Source: Pratylenchus scribneri (taxonomy: Eukaryota; Nematoda; Chromadorea; Rhabditida; Pratylenchidae). From it: a stretch of DNA of 64,000 nt. The position numbers and the translations under genes are program-made. The notes beneath the pieces are model-generated. The model did not search any database and was not told the DNA's origin. It saw only the letters and a program-made list of their open reading frames with translations. The stretch is from the NCBI GenBank assembly GCA_030063045.1, contig JAQSEB010000117.1, positions 960,491 through 1,024,490 of the forward strand. Reading direction: 5' to 3'. Positions 35,501 to 47,924 of this stretch are shown here, piece by piece; position 1 is the first letter of the stretch, and the number at the start of each line of letters is the position of its first letter.

Positions 35501-36159
35501 GCGATTTGCTAATTTTCTGTCTAATTATTTTGAGAAAGCTCAAAAATAAATTTTTTAATTAATTTTTCAGTCAATTTCATTCCACAATTCACATCAATGA
35601 TAGTAACAAAATTCAGCACATTCAAATTCAGTCAATAAAATGAATATTTTTTAAATTGATTTTTTACATTTTTATTTCTCTTTTGATTTATTTAATTCAA
35701 TTGAATTTTTTAAATCGTAAAAATATGAAAAAATAAAAAGAATTTTAGTTTTAATTTAGGCCATATATTTATGGCCATAATTGGAATCTGGAATTTTGTG
35801 ATTTTCTGTAAAGAATTTAAAGAATATATTCCCCAGCAAAAATGTATTAATTAATGAGGAAAATTTTATAATTTTGAATTTTCAAAAAATTGTATCCCAA
35901 AAAATGCGTGGGGTAAATTATTGAACATGGGTGAGCAGAGGATTAATTTTTAGCTGTGAATTTTTATTTTCATAAATGTATCCAATTAATATATAAATTT
36001 AGCAAAAATTTTTTGAAAAAGATTAATTCCCGGATAATGAGGGAAATAAAGTGAATGGGATACTTTAGTTTGAAAATCTACTGTAATCAAAAAATTCACA
36101 AAAAAATTTAAAATAAAAATTTTTAAATTTATCCAAAAATTTGATTTAGAAATTCCCAC
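32568..36159. other. Gene-poor region, possible giant SWEET intron
   Basis: AT-rich with short GGCCAAA-rich patches that create open frames on both strands (32820-33690, 34201-34579, 35185-35562). None shows splice-consistent coding or a domain. It contains an uninterrupted G run near 33620. If the 36160-36379 exon belongs to the SWEET gene, this is its first intron. Confidence 0.4.
33620..33635 (+). repeat. Poly-G homopolymer run
   Basis: About 15-16 consecutive G residues in AT-rich DNA, between AAATGT and AGTGTAGG. Its length is likely unstable or mis-called. A similar run of nine or more occurs near 49887. Confidence 0.8.
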
Positions 36160-36379
36160 CTCAACAATTCCACATCCGGCATTTCAATTGCATCAGTAGT
36201 GGGTGGTGGCGAATTCGTCACTGCCCGCATTATGTCCACCAATTTTGATGTTATTGTTGTGCCAAATTCCTCCAATTCATCTTTTTGCGTATTCAACATT
36301 TCCGAAATGCTCATTCCTCCAGCAGTTTGGCCATCCAAAATTGATGCCATCGATGTTGCCTCAACCATTTTGACAATTA
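36160..36379 (-). CDS. Probable coding exon; candidate 5' exon of the SWEET gene
   Basis: A minus-strand exon with an ATG at 36368 encodes MVEATSMASILDGQTAGGMS, an acidic helix (TQKDELEEFGTT) and a PPP-containing linker ending DVELLR. The ATG follows a TTTTTTAG acceptor by 11 bases, consistent with trans-splicing. The donor (GAG|GTGGGA) leaves phase 2, which joins in frame to the SWEET exon at 32567 (VELLR then MLEQPLSP). That would add 69 cytosolic residues before span 1. Alternatively it is a separate small gene whose later exons I missed. A possible exon further upstream (36490-36545) also splices in phase. Confidence 0.5.
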
Positions 36380-37824
36380 CTAAAAAATTTTCTAATTTTA
36401 AAATATATTTGAAAAATTTTTACATATATTAAAAAATTTAACAAAAAATTATTATAAGAAATTTATTTAAATATTTTTTATATTTTTACCGATAATTATG
36501 CCAAGAATTTGCGTGCCAATTTTCCTTCGATGAGTTAATTCCGTTACAATTTGAAATGATTAAAAATTAGTAGTTGTTTTTTATGTAGATTGTCGAAATA
36601 AAAAAGCAAAAATACAAATTAAAATTTTGATGAGATTTTCTTCGTTGTTTCAAGTGAATTAGAATTTATGGAATATTCGTGATTGTTCGTTGATTTTGTG
36701 ATAGTTGCCTGCCCAAAAATTGATCACCGGCTAATTTTTTTGGGGAGGAGTTTGCCCGTATTTTTCTTTTGATAGGTAAATTTTTTGCTGAATTAAATTT
36801 ATAATTAATATTTATAATTTTTGAAAATTAATTAAAAATATAACAAATGAATGAACGATTCGATAACTTTTTAATAATTTTGGTTGCGTAGAAAAATTCT
36901 TTATTTGTCAAAGTCCAAAGGATAAGGCGATAAGGTGGGTGGTGGATTAATTGACCATATTGGTGGTGGCTTCTTTCATTGCCGTCATTCATTATAGGGG
37001 ATTTGATGAAAAAGATGGGGTAAAAGAAAAAGCGAACATCGGCGGATTTTCGTCATTCGACGTGTTCGAAAAGGGCTAGGGAAATAAGCCCATTATTTAA
37101 ATTGGTTGGGGATGAAAATGAGAGGAAATAACCAAATTATGTCCAAAATGTGGGTTTGTCAAAAATTTTAAAACATTTTAAAATTGTTTGCAAATTGAAT
37201 AAACGTCAAAAATGTTTGCACTTTTATTTTGTTTTTCACTGCAAAAATTCTTTCCATGGAGTGTTTTTTGTTTGTCCAAAATCCTTCCAATGGATGATTA
37301 GCGGGTTCATTTGTCAAAGGAGATAAAAGCGAGCTAAAGGATTTTAAACCAAAGAAGTAAAGTAGATTTATGATGAAAAGAGGAGGGGAAGGGATAATGA
37401 GAAGATAAAGCGAAAAACAGAACACCAATCACCAAAAAATGAGGGGTGGCAAAAATGATCGGAATGGGCAATAACATTGTTCAAGTGTTTAAAAACAGAT
37501 AGATCAGTCGTTGCTAAAAAAGCACAAAGTTTGCGGAAAATTTTGACCCTCAAATAATGACGTTTCTTGAGGAGTTGAAATTCTTTTCGAAAGCTAACTA
37601 TACCTAAAAAATTAAATTTATGAATTTTTAATGATTATAATTTGGAAATTGCCAATTTATTCTAACTAATCAATAAGCTAATTTTTAGTTAAAAAAAGGT
37701 CAAGGCTTATTTCGCTGCTAATATTTACTTAATTTAAATTAAAATATATTTTTACTTTTAAATTTCCTTTAAAAATATTTCTAATAAAATGACGATTTTT
37801 TATTCAAAAAGGTAGAAAGGAGGG
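36380..37824. other. Intergenic, AT-rich
   Basis: No supported gene. Frames at 37168-37553 on the minus strand are hydrophobic but low-complexity, without a recognisable domain. Confidence 0.4.
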
Positions 37825-38052
37825 TCAAATGGATTTTTGGCCAAAAATTGAACGGAAAGAGGAAGGCGGCAATTTTCCCAGCTTTACGGCAATTTTCTCA
37901 GCAATTGTTGAGAGTAAAATGGCAATAACACAAATGGAGAACGCCGATGCGCCGGCGAGAATGAATGGACGAATAATATAAGAGAACACAGCTGGAATGG
38001 CCAATAAATACAGAGCAGTGGAGAATGTCCTATTTTTTCTTTGCTTGGCCAT
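37825..38052 (-). CDS. Possible small membrane protein or terminal exon
   Basis: A 75-residue frame, MAKQRKNRTFSTALYLLAIP then two hydrophobic spans (…FSYIIRPFILAGAS, AFSICVIAILLSTIA), ends in a basic tail. Codon use looks more gene-like than its surroundings. Similar hydrophobic strings on the same strand at 40214-40304 (HSFLAVFAFSIQAIVFMANS) and ~41030-41120 (HSIAFLLGAIYSMPH) suggest exons or decayed copies of one multispan gene. No complete gene model could be built. Confidence 0.3.
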   Translation of the reverse strand: MAKQRKNRTFSTALYLLAIPAVFSYIIRPFILAGASAFSICVIAILLSTIAEKIAVKLGKLPPSSFRSIFGQKSI

Positions 38053-38734
38053 TTGAAAGCAGGCATTAGGCCTGCTGAGGCTGAATTATCTTTTTCCTTT
38101 ATTATTGGAGAATTGGAAGAAGCCGAGAAAAAGACGGGAAAATGCCGAAAAAAATGGATGTTGGAAAAAAGAATAGTATATAGGGAAAAGATGGCAAAAA
38201 TATTGCTGTGGATGTGGAAATGTGCCGAAAAAAGGAACAAAAAAGAAAGAAAAACGTCCAATGCTCAAAATAATGATGTTGATGTTGACAGAGAAGAAAG
38301 GAATAGCCGGCTGGCATTAAGCCGGCTGCTGGATGAAACGGCGGGCTGGAAAAATAAAGACAGGGATGGGACCACGGAATGGATGAATAGACAGGGATGG
38401 ATGGGTTCGAATAACAACGAAAAGGGAATGAGAAACTGGCCAAATGGGGGACCAATGGCCGGATGGATGGAGAAGCAAATGAAGAGGGTGGAATGCCCGT
38501 GAAAAACATTTGGACAGATGGCGATAAAAAAAACCATATTTTTGAGACAATAATGGATAAAAGGGATTTGGGAGAATGGCCAAATTGAGGGGATAAAAGC
38601 TGGAAATTGGCCTAGTAAATTGTTTCAAAAATTTCTGTGGAATTCTTATTATTAAATTTTCCATATTTACCTTAACAGTCACGTTCATTTGTGGGAATTA
38701 AGCTTTTTTGTAAATGGTATGGGTAATTTGGCAT

Positions 38735-39910
38735 AGGGTTGCGCCCCCGCACTGCGGGGGCAGAGTTTGCGGGGACGGGGATATGCGGGGATGGCACTTG
38801 CGGGGACGGGGACGGGGATGACCCTTGCGGGGATCCCCGCGGGGACGGGGATAGACTGAATTTTTGAAAAAGGTCTTATTTTTCAGAAAAAAAATTTCTG
38901 AAGAAAAATTTACTAAAATTTCAATAAATTATAATGGGCAAATTAATTTTAAATCATAATTTTCTCTTTAATTACTTTATCTTCTGGATCATTTGAATTT
39001 GTTGGTACTACACATAATTGGGTCATTAGCGTTGGGCCACTTGCATCTAAGCTATTTTGACGAGCCGTAGTTCATCAGCCAATAAACCAATTTAAATTAT
39101 CTAAAGTGCATTTAATAGCCCTAAATATTGGCAATCCATTATTATATTGATCATCAAAAATGTAAAGTCTTGACTCAGTTTTGGCCAAAAACTTTGAAAA
39201 ATCGCCTTTTTTGTATGTATGGTCATATTATGGTTGAAATGAAATATTACATTTTTGGATGATCATTAAACCATTGGATAGCCAACATTTAAGGCTATTA
39301 AATGCACTATGGATCATTTAAATTGTTTTGGCTGATGAGCTACGGCTTTTCAAAATCGCTGAGATGCTAGTGGCCAAGACGCTAATGTCCCTCGTCAGTT
39401 ACACATTATCCAAATTTGTTTTTACAACCAAGATCTGAGATAATTTTTTTGCCATAAAGTTTCTTATATACATAAATCAACAATATGGTATGATATAATT
39501 AAAAAAAGGATATCAAATTCTTGATTATCACCATAAATTAACCATAAAAAGTGAATTTCTTAATTTTTCATTGTGGGGTCTGGGCCTGGGCTCCATAACA
39601 AAAGATTACAAATAGCCGCGCAGCGAAAGAATTAACTAAAAACGGCTGCGCAGTGAAAAATTTTTAATGAAAATTTAAAAATTCTACTAAAATCTGCTCA
39701 AAATTTCTTTGTCATATTCCATTTTCCCTGAAAAATCCAAAAATATGGGGTGCATGTTCATCCCCGCGGGGATGAATCCCCGCGGGGGTGGCTCTTGCGG
39801 GGACGGGGATGTGCGGGGATGGACTTGCGGGGACGGGGACGGGGATGAGGCCCAAAAAGTGCGGGGATCCTCCCCCGTCCCCGTCCCCGCGGGGACGGGG
39901 GCGCAACCCT
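38735..39910. mobile_element. MULE-like non-autonomous transposon with 10-base target duplication
   Basis: A 1,176-base element bounded by inverted ends AGGGTTGCGCCCCCG and CGGGGGCGCAACCCT. The sequence AATTTGGCAT is duplicated exactly on both sides (38725-38734 and 39911-39920). Subterminal zones are arrays of GCGGGGACGGGGAT-type repeats, about 70-80% GC in an AT-rich background and rich in G4-forming runs. The interior is AT-rich and holds a second, ~110-base imperfect inverted pair (about 39003-39118 and 39297-39415). There is no transposase ORF. A 9-11 base duplication with GC-rich subterminal repeats fits a Mutator-like element; the family assignment is inferred. Confidence 0.88.
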
Positions 39911-40213
39911 AATTTGGCATTTAGCGCGTTGGCAAGGAGACATGGATTGAAAATGACAAAAACACAAATGCACAGCATAATATATTCTCGGGAATGGAAC
40001 GGATGGCTGAATGGATGTGGGAGAACGCCGTTTAGTTGGCGTAAAATACAATAAAAGTACGAATGCATTGTGCCAAATTGCTTGTTCCCTAGGATATGCA
40101 AATGTTCTATGAAGAAGAAGAAGGGGAATTCCACTAAAAATTATTGAAAATATTTAATATTAAAAAATACATTTATGAAGGAAAATTTAATTGTGAAATA
40201 CCAAATAGCCTTT

Positions 40214-40304
40214 GCTATTGGCCATGAAAACAATAGCTTGGATGGAAAATGCAAATACAGCGAGAAATGAATGCGGGTTCAAAGGGCAGATTAAGCCAAA
40301 CTAT
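40214..40304 (-). CDS. Possible exon of a multispan membrane protein
   Basis: A minus-strand stretch flanked by a CATAG acceptor and a TTG|GTATTT donor encodes FGLICPLNPHSFLAVFAFSI then QAIVFMANSKGYL, one membrane span. It resembles the hydrophobic frame at 37825-38052. The sequence just upstream (40305-40560) carries stops in the similar-looking frame (LFIPFIFILALAAME then stop), so this may be a decayed gene. Confidence 0.3.
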
Positions 40305-42985
40305 GAGAGAGAGATAAAAATGAACGCCGGAGGCAATTTAGAATAATAGAAGGGGAAAATGAAAAAGCGCATTGGTGGCGCTTCTTTTCCTTTTTGTTGT
40401 CAAAGTCCAATGAAAATACATATTCCCCTTTTTGGAATTGGGGATCATAGACCAAAAACAGCAGTAGCATTTGCTTGGCCCTATTCCATTGCTGCCAATG
40501 CCAAAATAAAAATGAAGGGGATAAACAAGTAGGAAAGGAATGGGCCAAATGGAAGGACAAAATTAAAAAGAATATTTATGAAATATTAAAAATTCAAACG
40601 TCGATCTATTGAATAAATTAAATTTTGTATATTTTTTATTTAAAAAAGGAAATGAGGAAATTTGCGCGTTAAATTTTAAATGGAAAATGCGTTCATTAAT
40701 TTAATTTGGGGGCTTTATCTTAGCTATCCATTTGTTCCATGTGTTCTTTCGGCCATGGCCTATTGGATTTAAGCAATATTTGCTTTTTTATCTGCTGCTG
40801 TCCAAGCTTTTTAAAAAGCTTTAAACCGACGCCCACGCCACATCATCCACATTTCAACCCTTCGCGAACATTCCAGCGGCCGGTAGCCAATTTTAAATGG
40901 AATGGAAATCGGCGGAGAAAAGGTAAAGATTTTTAAAAGATGGAAATTGAAAAAGCCATTAGCATTTTAAAATTGCAAAAAAATGAAAAAAATCAGAAGG
41001 TGGCCAAAGATTGGATTGGCCAAAAGTGAGAGGAAAAATGTGTGGCATGGAATAAATAGCTCCGAGCAAAAATGCAATGCTGTGGGTGGTAAAATAAAAT
41101 GAACAGTGAATGGACATGGCCATCTATTTATATTTTCCTAATTTTTGATCATTTGCGCCTTGCCATTTTTTGCTATAAATTTTTCCATGATGTCTCATAT
41201 TTATTTATTTTTTTTTTGTAAGCATTGAACTAGTCAATTATGTATTATTCATATATTTATTATGCAGCTTGCTTTTTTGTTTTTTGATCATCAGCTGTGC
41301 TCATTTCCTTTTAATGCTTTATTGGATCAAAGTTCCGCGTTTGAATGAATGGAAAAATTGTTCATAAAAAAATTCCATTCCAATTTATTGAATCATTTTT
41401 GCCAAAATGCAAGCTGTAAATTATTTATATTATTGGTAATTATTATTCATACAAAAATGTGATTTTTGGTCTTTTTGAGGTCATTCCGTTAAAGAATTAT
41501 TGTATGAAAATGATAAATGATTTCAACATTATTTTGTGTATGAGGGAAATCTAGCATTTTTTAGGGCAAATTACATTTTAACAATCATTGCCTTTTCAAT
41601 TTACCGATATTATTCATTATTTCTAATCTCGTTCCTTAGAAATGGGAAGCCATTTTTTACTTTCAAAGAATGTTTCTGCTTCCCTTGCTTTCACGTGTAA
41701 AACACGTTAAAAAAATGATCGAAAATCAGCAGGAAACCTTTTTGCAGATAACAAAATCCCAAAGATGTGAATGGCCTTTTTGAAGCTTATTTGTTTTTTT
41801 TTGTGGCCAAGGAATCAAAGAATAGACAATAACTTGTTTATTGTTTTTAGCCAGGACAAATATGCGATGGCCTATCTAAATTGCAAGTATTTTTGTGCCT
41901 CATAAAAAAACACAAACATGGGTATGTGTATGGGATGGGTATGCAATTCCTAAAATGGATGTTTGATTTTGGCCTATCATTTACGAATTAATATTTTCGA
42001 ATTTACATTAATTACATAATTATGAAAATATAAGCCTGTAAAAATGCAGTTTTTTTTTGTGCAAAATATTCTTCATTTGTGTTAGAGAAAGAAAAGGGAT
42101 AAAAAGTTTTGTGTTTGGCTGAATTTAAAAAAAAACTTTATAAAATTTTGATCAATTTAAGCTGCGAGGCGCAAATGTTTCTTTCATTTTTTGAGACCAC
42201 AATACAGTAATCAAACAAAATTAGACAAAAATTAGGGAATTTGGATTGAATGAAAGTTGCAAAAAATGGAAATTTTAATAGTGTGGAAATTTGTGCAAAA
42301 CCATAATTCACATTGGAGACTTTCCTCCATTATATTAAACAATTCCCCATCCATCCTCTTATTAGCGTCGAATGTTCGATGATGAGCTAATGAAGGAGAA
42401 AATGGGCGAAGATGATGATAATTTGTGGTGACGATGATGATGACAACGCAATTGGGAAAGAAAATTTATTAAAATATTTTGAATGGACCATGCAGCAAAT
42501 TGCAAAGACAGGTTCCACCTTTTATTTGGCTTCTCCCACATTTTGGACCCTCGAGCAATTTATTCTTTCGAAAGGAAGAGTGGGCGAGAAAAAGCCACTA
42601 TCATTTGGAGGAAATTGGGCCAAGAATTGGGCGCAAATTATGGCCAATATTTTTAAAGTGCATTGTAATAATTAAATAATATATTTGTACGCGTGGAAAT
42701 GAATGGGGAAAGGGTAGGTGAAATTGGTCAAAATTTGCACTCAAAGTGTCATCAAATAAATGAAATTTCTAAAGATTATTTTTAGTCTAATCATAGAAAG
42801 ACTCAAAACTAGGTTTTTGACATTTTACAAATTAAAATTAAAATTTTTTTAATGGGAATGTGCTCTCATCACATCCATTCATTGATCAATCATTGTTATT
42901 TACATACAAATTTATTTACTATTTATTTTGCTGTTATTTTATCGAGATTCGAAAGAACGATTAGTTAGGAATAGATACGACTGTT
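40305..42985. other. Gene-poor region
   Basis: AT-rich with scattered hydrophobic minus-strand fragments around 40390-40530 and 41030-41130 that could be relics of a membrane-protein gene. The frame at 42412-42675 has acidic and Trp-rich runs but no domain. No RNA gene was seen. Confidence 0.4.
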
Positions 42986-45552
42986 TTATTCCGCCTGTTT
43001 TACTTAGAATAATTCCGCCTGTTTTAGTTAGAATAATTCCGCCTGTTTTACTTAGAATAATTCCGCCGGTTTTACTTAGAATAATTCCGCCTGTTTTAGT
43101 TAGAATAATTCCGCCTGGTTGACTAAGTTTTAATTCCGCCTGTTTTACTTAGAATAATTCCGCCTGTTTTGCTTAGAATAATTCCGCCTGTTTTACTTAG
43201 AATAATTCCGCCTGTTTTACTTAAAATAATTCCGCCTGTTTTACTTAGAATAATTCCGCCTGTTTTACTTAGAATAATTCCGCCTGTTTTACTTAGAATA
43301 ATTCCGCCTGTTTTAGTTAGAATAATTCCGCCTGGTTGACTAAGTTTTAATTCCGCCTGTTTTACTTAGAATAATTCCGCCTGTTTTACTTAGAATAATT
43401 CCGCCTGTTTTACTTAAAATAATTCCGCCTGTTTTACTTAGAATAATTCCGCCTGTTTTACTTAGAATAATTCCGCCTGTTTTACTTAGAATAATTCCGC
43501 CTGTTTTACTTAAAATAATTCCGCCTGTTTTACTTAGAATAATTCCGCCTGTTTTACTTAAAATAATTCCGCCTGTTTTACTTAGAATAATTCCGCCTGT
43601 TTTACTTAGAATAATTCCGCCTGTTTTACTTAAAATAATTCCGCCTGTTTTACTTAGAATAATTCCGCCTGTTTTACTTAGAATAATTACGCCTGTTTTA
43701 CTTAGAATAATTCCGCCTGTTTTACTTAGAATAATTCCGCCTGTTTTAGTTAGAATAATTCCGCCTGTTTTACTTAGAATAATTCCGCCGGTTTTACTTA
43801 GAATAATTCCGCCTGTTTTAGTTAGAATAATTCCGCCTGGTTGACTAAGTTTTAATTCCGCCTGTTTTACTTAGAATAATTCCGCCTGTTTTGCTTAGAA
43901 TAATTCCGCCTGTTTTACTTAGAATAATTCCGCCTGTTTTACTTAGAATAATTCCGCCTGTTTTACTTAGAATAATTCCGCCTGTTTTACTTAGAATAAT
44001 TCCGCCTGTTTTACTTAGAATAATTCCGCCTGTTTTAGTTAGAATAATTCCGCCTGGTTGACTAAGTTTTAATTCCGCCTGTTTTACTTAGAATAATTCC
44101 GCCTGTTTTGCTTAGAATAATTCCGCCTGTTTTAGTTAGAATAATTCCGCCTGGTTGACTAAGTTTTAATTCCGCCTGTTTTACTTAGAATAATTCCGCC
44201 TGTTTTACTTAGAATAATTCCGCCTGTTTTACTTAAAATAATTCCGCCTGTTTTACTTAGAATAATTCCGCCTGTTTTGCTTAGAATAATTCCGCCTGTT
44301 TTACTTAGAATAATTCCGCCTGTTTTGCTTAGAATAATTCCGCCTGTTTTACTTAGAATAATTCCGCCTGTTTTACTTAAAATAATTCCGCCTGTTTTAC
44401 TTAGAATAATTCCGCCTGTTTTACTTAGAATAATTCCGCCTGTTTTACTTAGAATAATTCCGCCTGTTTTAGTTAGAATAATTCCGCCTGGTTGACTAAG
44501 TTTTAATTCCGCCTGTTTTACTTAGAATAATTCCGCCTGTTTTGCTTAGAATAATTCCGCCTGTTTTAGTTAGAATAATTCCGCCTGGTTGACTAAGTTT
44601 TAATTCCGCCTGTTTTACTTAGAATAATTCCGCCTGTTTTACTTAGAATAATTCCGCCTGTTTTACTTAAAATAATTCCGCCTGTTTTACTTAGAATAAT
44701 TCCGCCTGTTTTACTTAGAATAATTCCGCCTGTTTTACTTAGAATAATTCCGCCTGTTTTACTTAAAATAATTCCGCCTGTTTTACTTAGAATAATTCCG
44801 CCTGTTTTACTTAAAATAATTCCGCCTGTTTTACTTAGAATAATTCCGCCTGTTTTACTTAAAATAATTCCGCCTGTTTTACTTAGAATAATTCCGCCTG
44901 TTTTACTTAGAATAATTACGCCTGTTTTACTTAGAATAATTCCGCCTGTTTTACTTAGAATAATTCCGCCTGTTTTAGTTAGAATAATTCCGCCTGTTTT
45001 ACTTAGAATAATTCCGCCGGTTTTACTTAGAATAATTCCGCCTGTTTTAGTTAGAATAATTCCGCCTGGTTGACTAAGTTTTAATTCCGCCTGTTTTACT
45101 TAGAATAATTCCGCCTGTTTTGCTTAGAATAATTCCGCCTGTTTTACTTAGAATAATTCCGCCTGTTTAACTTAGAATAATTCCGCCTGTTTTACTTATA
45201 ATAATTCCGCCTGTTTTACTTAGAATAATTCCGCCTGTTTTACTTAGAATAATTCCGCCTGTTTTAGTTAGAATAATTCCGCCTGGTTGACTAAGTTTTA
45301 ATTCCGCCTGTTTTACTTAGAATAATTCCGCCTGTTTTGCTTAGAATAATTCCGCCTGTTTTAGTTAGAATAATTCCGCCTGGTTGACTAAGTTTTAATT
45401 CCGCCTGTTTTACTTAGAATAATTCCGCCTGTTTTACTTAGAATAATTCCGCCTGTTTTACTTAGAATAATTCCGCCTGTTTTACTTAAAATAATTCCGC
45501 CTGTTTTACTTAGAATAATTCCGCCTGTTTTACTTATTAGAATAATTCCGCA
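42986..45552. repeat. Minisatellite array 2: ~107 copies of the 24-base unit, inverted
   Basis: The reverse complement of the array 1 unit (TTCCGCCTGTTTTACTTAGA plus ATAA), running 2.57 kb. It is more diverged than array 1: AGTTAGAA, GCTTAGAA, TTAAAAT and ATTACGCC variants, and a 25-base form TTCCGCCTGGTTGACTAAGT plus TTTAA occurring about ten times. Rare variants recur 1,228 bases apart (ATTACGCC near 43690 and 44918; CCGCCGG near 43785 and 45013; the GGTTGAC forms likewise), showing duplication of a ~51-unit block. Confidence 0.97.
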
Positions 45553-47924
45553 TTATTTATTAAGCAATTTTTAATCAGCAATTGAATTAGTGATGAGAAT
45601 ACTGAAATTATAAAAAATATTTTAGAAATTTCACCATTTTTTTATTATTTTATTTTTATTTATAAAATGATGAAAATTTGGATAGTTTTTTAAATGTAAA
45701 TCTATATTGATTAAATTTTTATTTATTTCGGTATTAAAATTAATTATAAAAAATAAATAAAATTTCGCAAATTCAGCTGAAGAAAATGATGAAAAATCTG
45801 CCGGCGGCCACAATCATCATCCAAAAGGATACGGTATCGGCGGCATAAAGAGAATAGGAATGAACGGCAAAATGTTTCGATGTTCCAAATTTATAATTTT
45901 ATTGTTGAGGAAAAAAAATCAGAATTTATAAATTTTCAGATAATTTTTATATGAATTGATCATAAAATTATTCTGATCATTTGTGATGAAAATTTAATTC
46001 AAAGAAGTAAAATTACGTGCTGTTGATTCTGATTATGACGAATCATATGGCCATTTACATATTAAATGAATATTCATTTATCCAAAATATCTTACAATTT
46101 TATAAAAATATTTTAAAATTGCCAACATGGACTAAAAAAACTTCCACTGATTGACGCAACTTCCACATGAAATGCTCTTAAATTAGATACAATTTTCAAT
46201 TAAATTATCCCCAATTTCCATTTACAATATTATTATCCCCAATATTAATTCATACTTCGCCCACACATTTACCTTGACCCTTCACACGCAGGACGCAGGT
46301 AAATAATTGTATAGTTTAGATTGAGAACAGGAAGAGAAATAACACAATTTATTATATAAAATTTGAGTTTGCCATTTAAAACAGAAATTTGATAAATTAA
46401 TTTTAATGATCCATCAAAATTGTTTTGACAAAATATTGACGGAAATTTGATATGAAAATTTTTATTAAAAATTTCAAAATTTTGTTAACTGAAAAAATTG
46501 AACTTTTTCGATAGCTTAACTGACTACTGTGAAATTATAAATTTAAATTTGTAAGTGTGCCGAGTATTGGATAAAAACAAAAACATATCCGTCCAAATTA
46601 AAAGCTAATGTTTTGATTAACAATAACGCTGTCAAAGTTAATTAATTAAATTTTATTATTTTGTGATGTTTTTATTAGTATTTTTAATAATTTGTATTCA
46701 TTTACAATATTTTTTTTTGTGAATTTATAATTTTTCACGCAATGTACCGTGCGAGCATACCCAGTTGAAAAAGAGATTTTAACATTTTAATTTTGGGAAA
46801 ATTTTCGTCTTTGTGGAGCTCATTTCTGCGAAAATCTCGAATGATTTGGTTTATTCCCATTTCAACTTCCGCGTACCAATTCACCAAAAAACCAATTTGG
46901 GAATTTAAAATTTTATTTTATATGTAGACTACATTTTTTGGTTGACTTTCTGTTTTATTATTTTTAATTTATAAGAATGCCCGCGACGCAATATATGCAT
47001 TTCATTTTAGTATTTTTTATTTTATTTCCTTAATAATTATTTTATTTCCTTAATAATTAATTCAATTAATATTAATTTAATTAACATTAATTTACTGCTA
47101 ACATTTATTTTATGGAAAAACCCATATGATGAGTAAACCGAAAAATTCTTCCATTGTTGGATAATTTTTGATTTAATATAAAATAATTTTAAATAATTTC
47201 CCATTTCTAAAAATTAAATAAATTTATGTTCTATGTAGATTCTAAAAATTGTAATAATGTAAAAATGTGGGAATTTTTTCAGTTTAATAATTTCCTTAAT
47301 TGGGTGGTCCAACCAAGAACCAACAACCAGTCTGTATTTTGTGGAAATTGAAATCATTTTTCCCAATAATTTTCAGTTCCTTTTTTTGAAATTATATGGG
47401 AAAGAAAAATGGAACAAATTTTAAGAATTAAAACATTTATAGCACAAATTATAGTCCTTTATTTTTATGATTTATAAAGCCGCAAATATTCCATTCGAAT
47501 ATTCATTCTTGAGGTTCGTAAAAATTTACTAAAAGAATATTCCTTACAATCAAATTTTTATTAATCTACAGTCTACACCTATTATTCCAAATTTATGAAA
47601 GAATTATAATAGTAAATATTATTAACTGGAATTCTAGAAAAAATATATATTTTATTTTGATTTGTACTTTATTATTGAAAGTGAAGTGACACACCCATCC
47701 AATGTAGGGAAGAATTAATATTAGGCAAAATGCTATCAAATTAAATTAGGCAAATTTTTGACAAAAATTGTCCAAAATTTAATTAGCCATCAAATTATAA
47801 ATGTCACCTTTCCGAGTTGCCTACTTTTCCAAAAATCAATGACTCCTAACTACCTAAATATTTATTTTCTAAAATTTAGCAAACATTTTTTGTTATAAAT
47901 ATTTTTATTTAAGTTAATTCAAAA
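45553..47924. other. Intergenic, very AT-rich
   Basis: No gene supported in 2.4 kb. There is a short direct duplication of TTATTTCCTTAATAATTA near 47025-47060. The srsx promoter is expected at the right end. Confidence 0.5.

Noticed and set aside
38041..38688. Several overlapping open frames of 100-150 residues on both strands
   Set aside because: Purine-rich low-complexity DNA leaves many frames open; none has a recognisable motif.
25046..45552. Possible CRISPR arrays
   Set aside because: The repeats are contiguous with no unique spacers, and the genome is eukaryotic.
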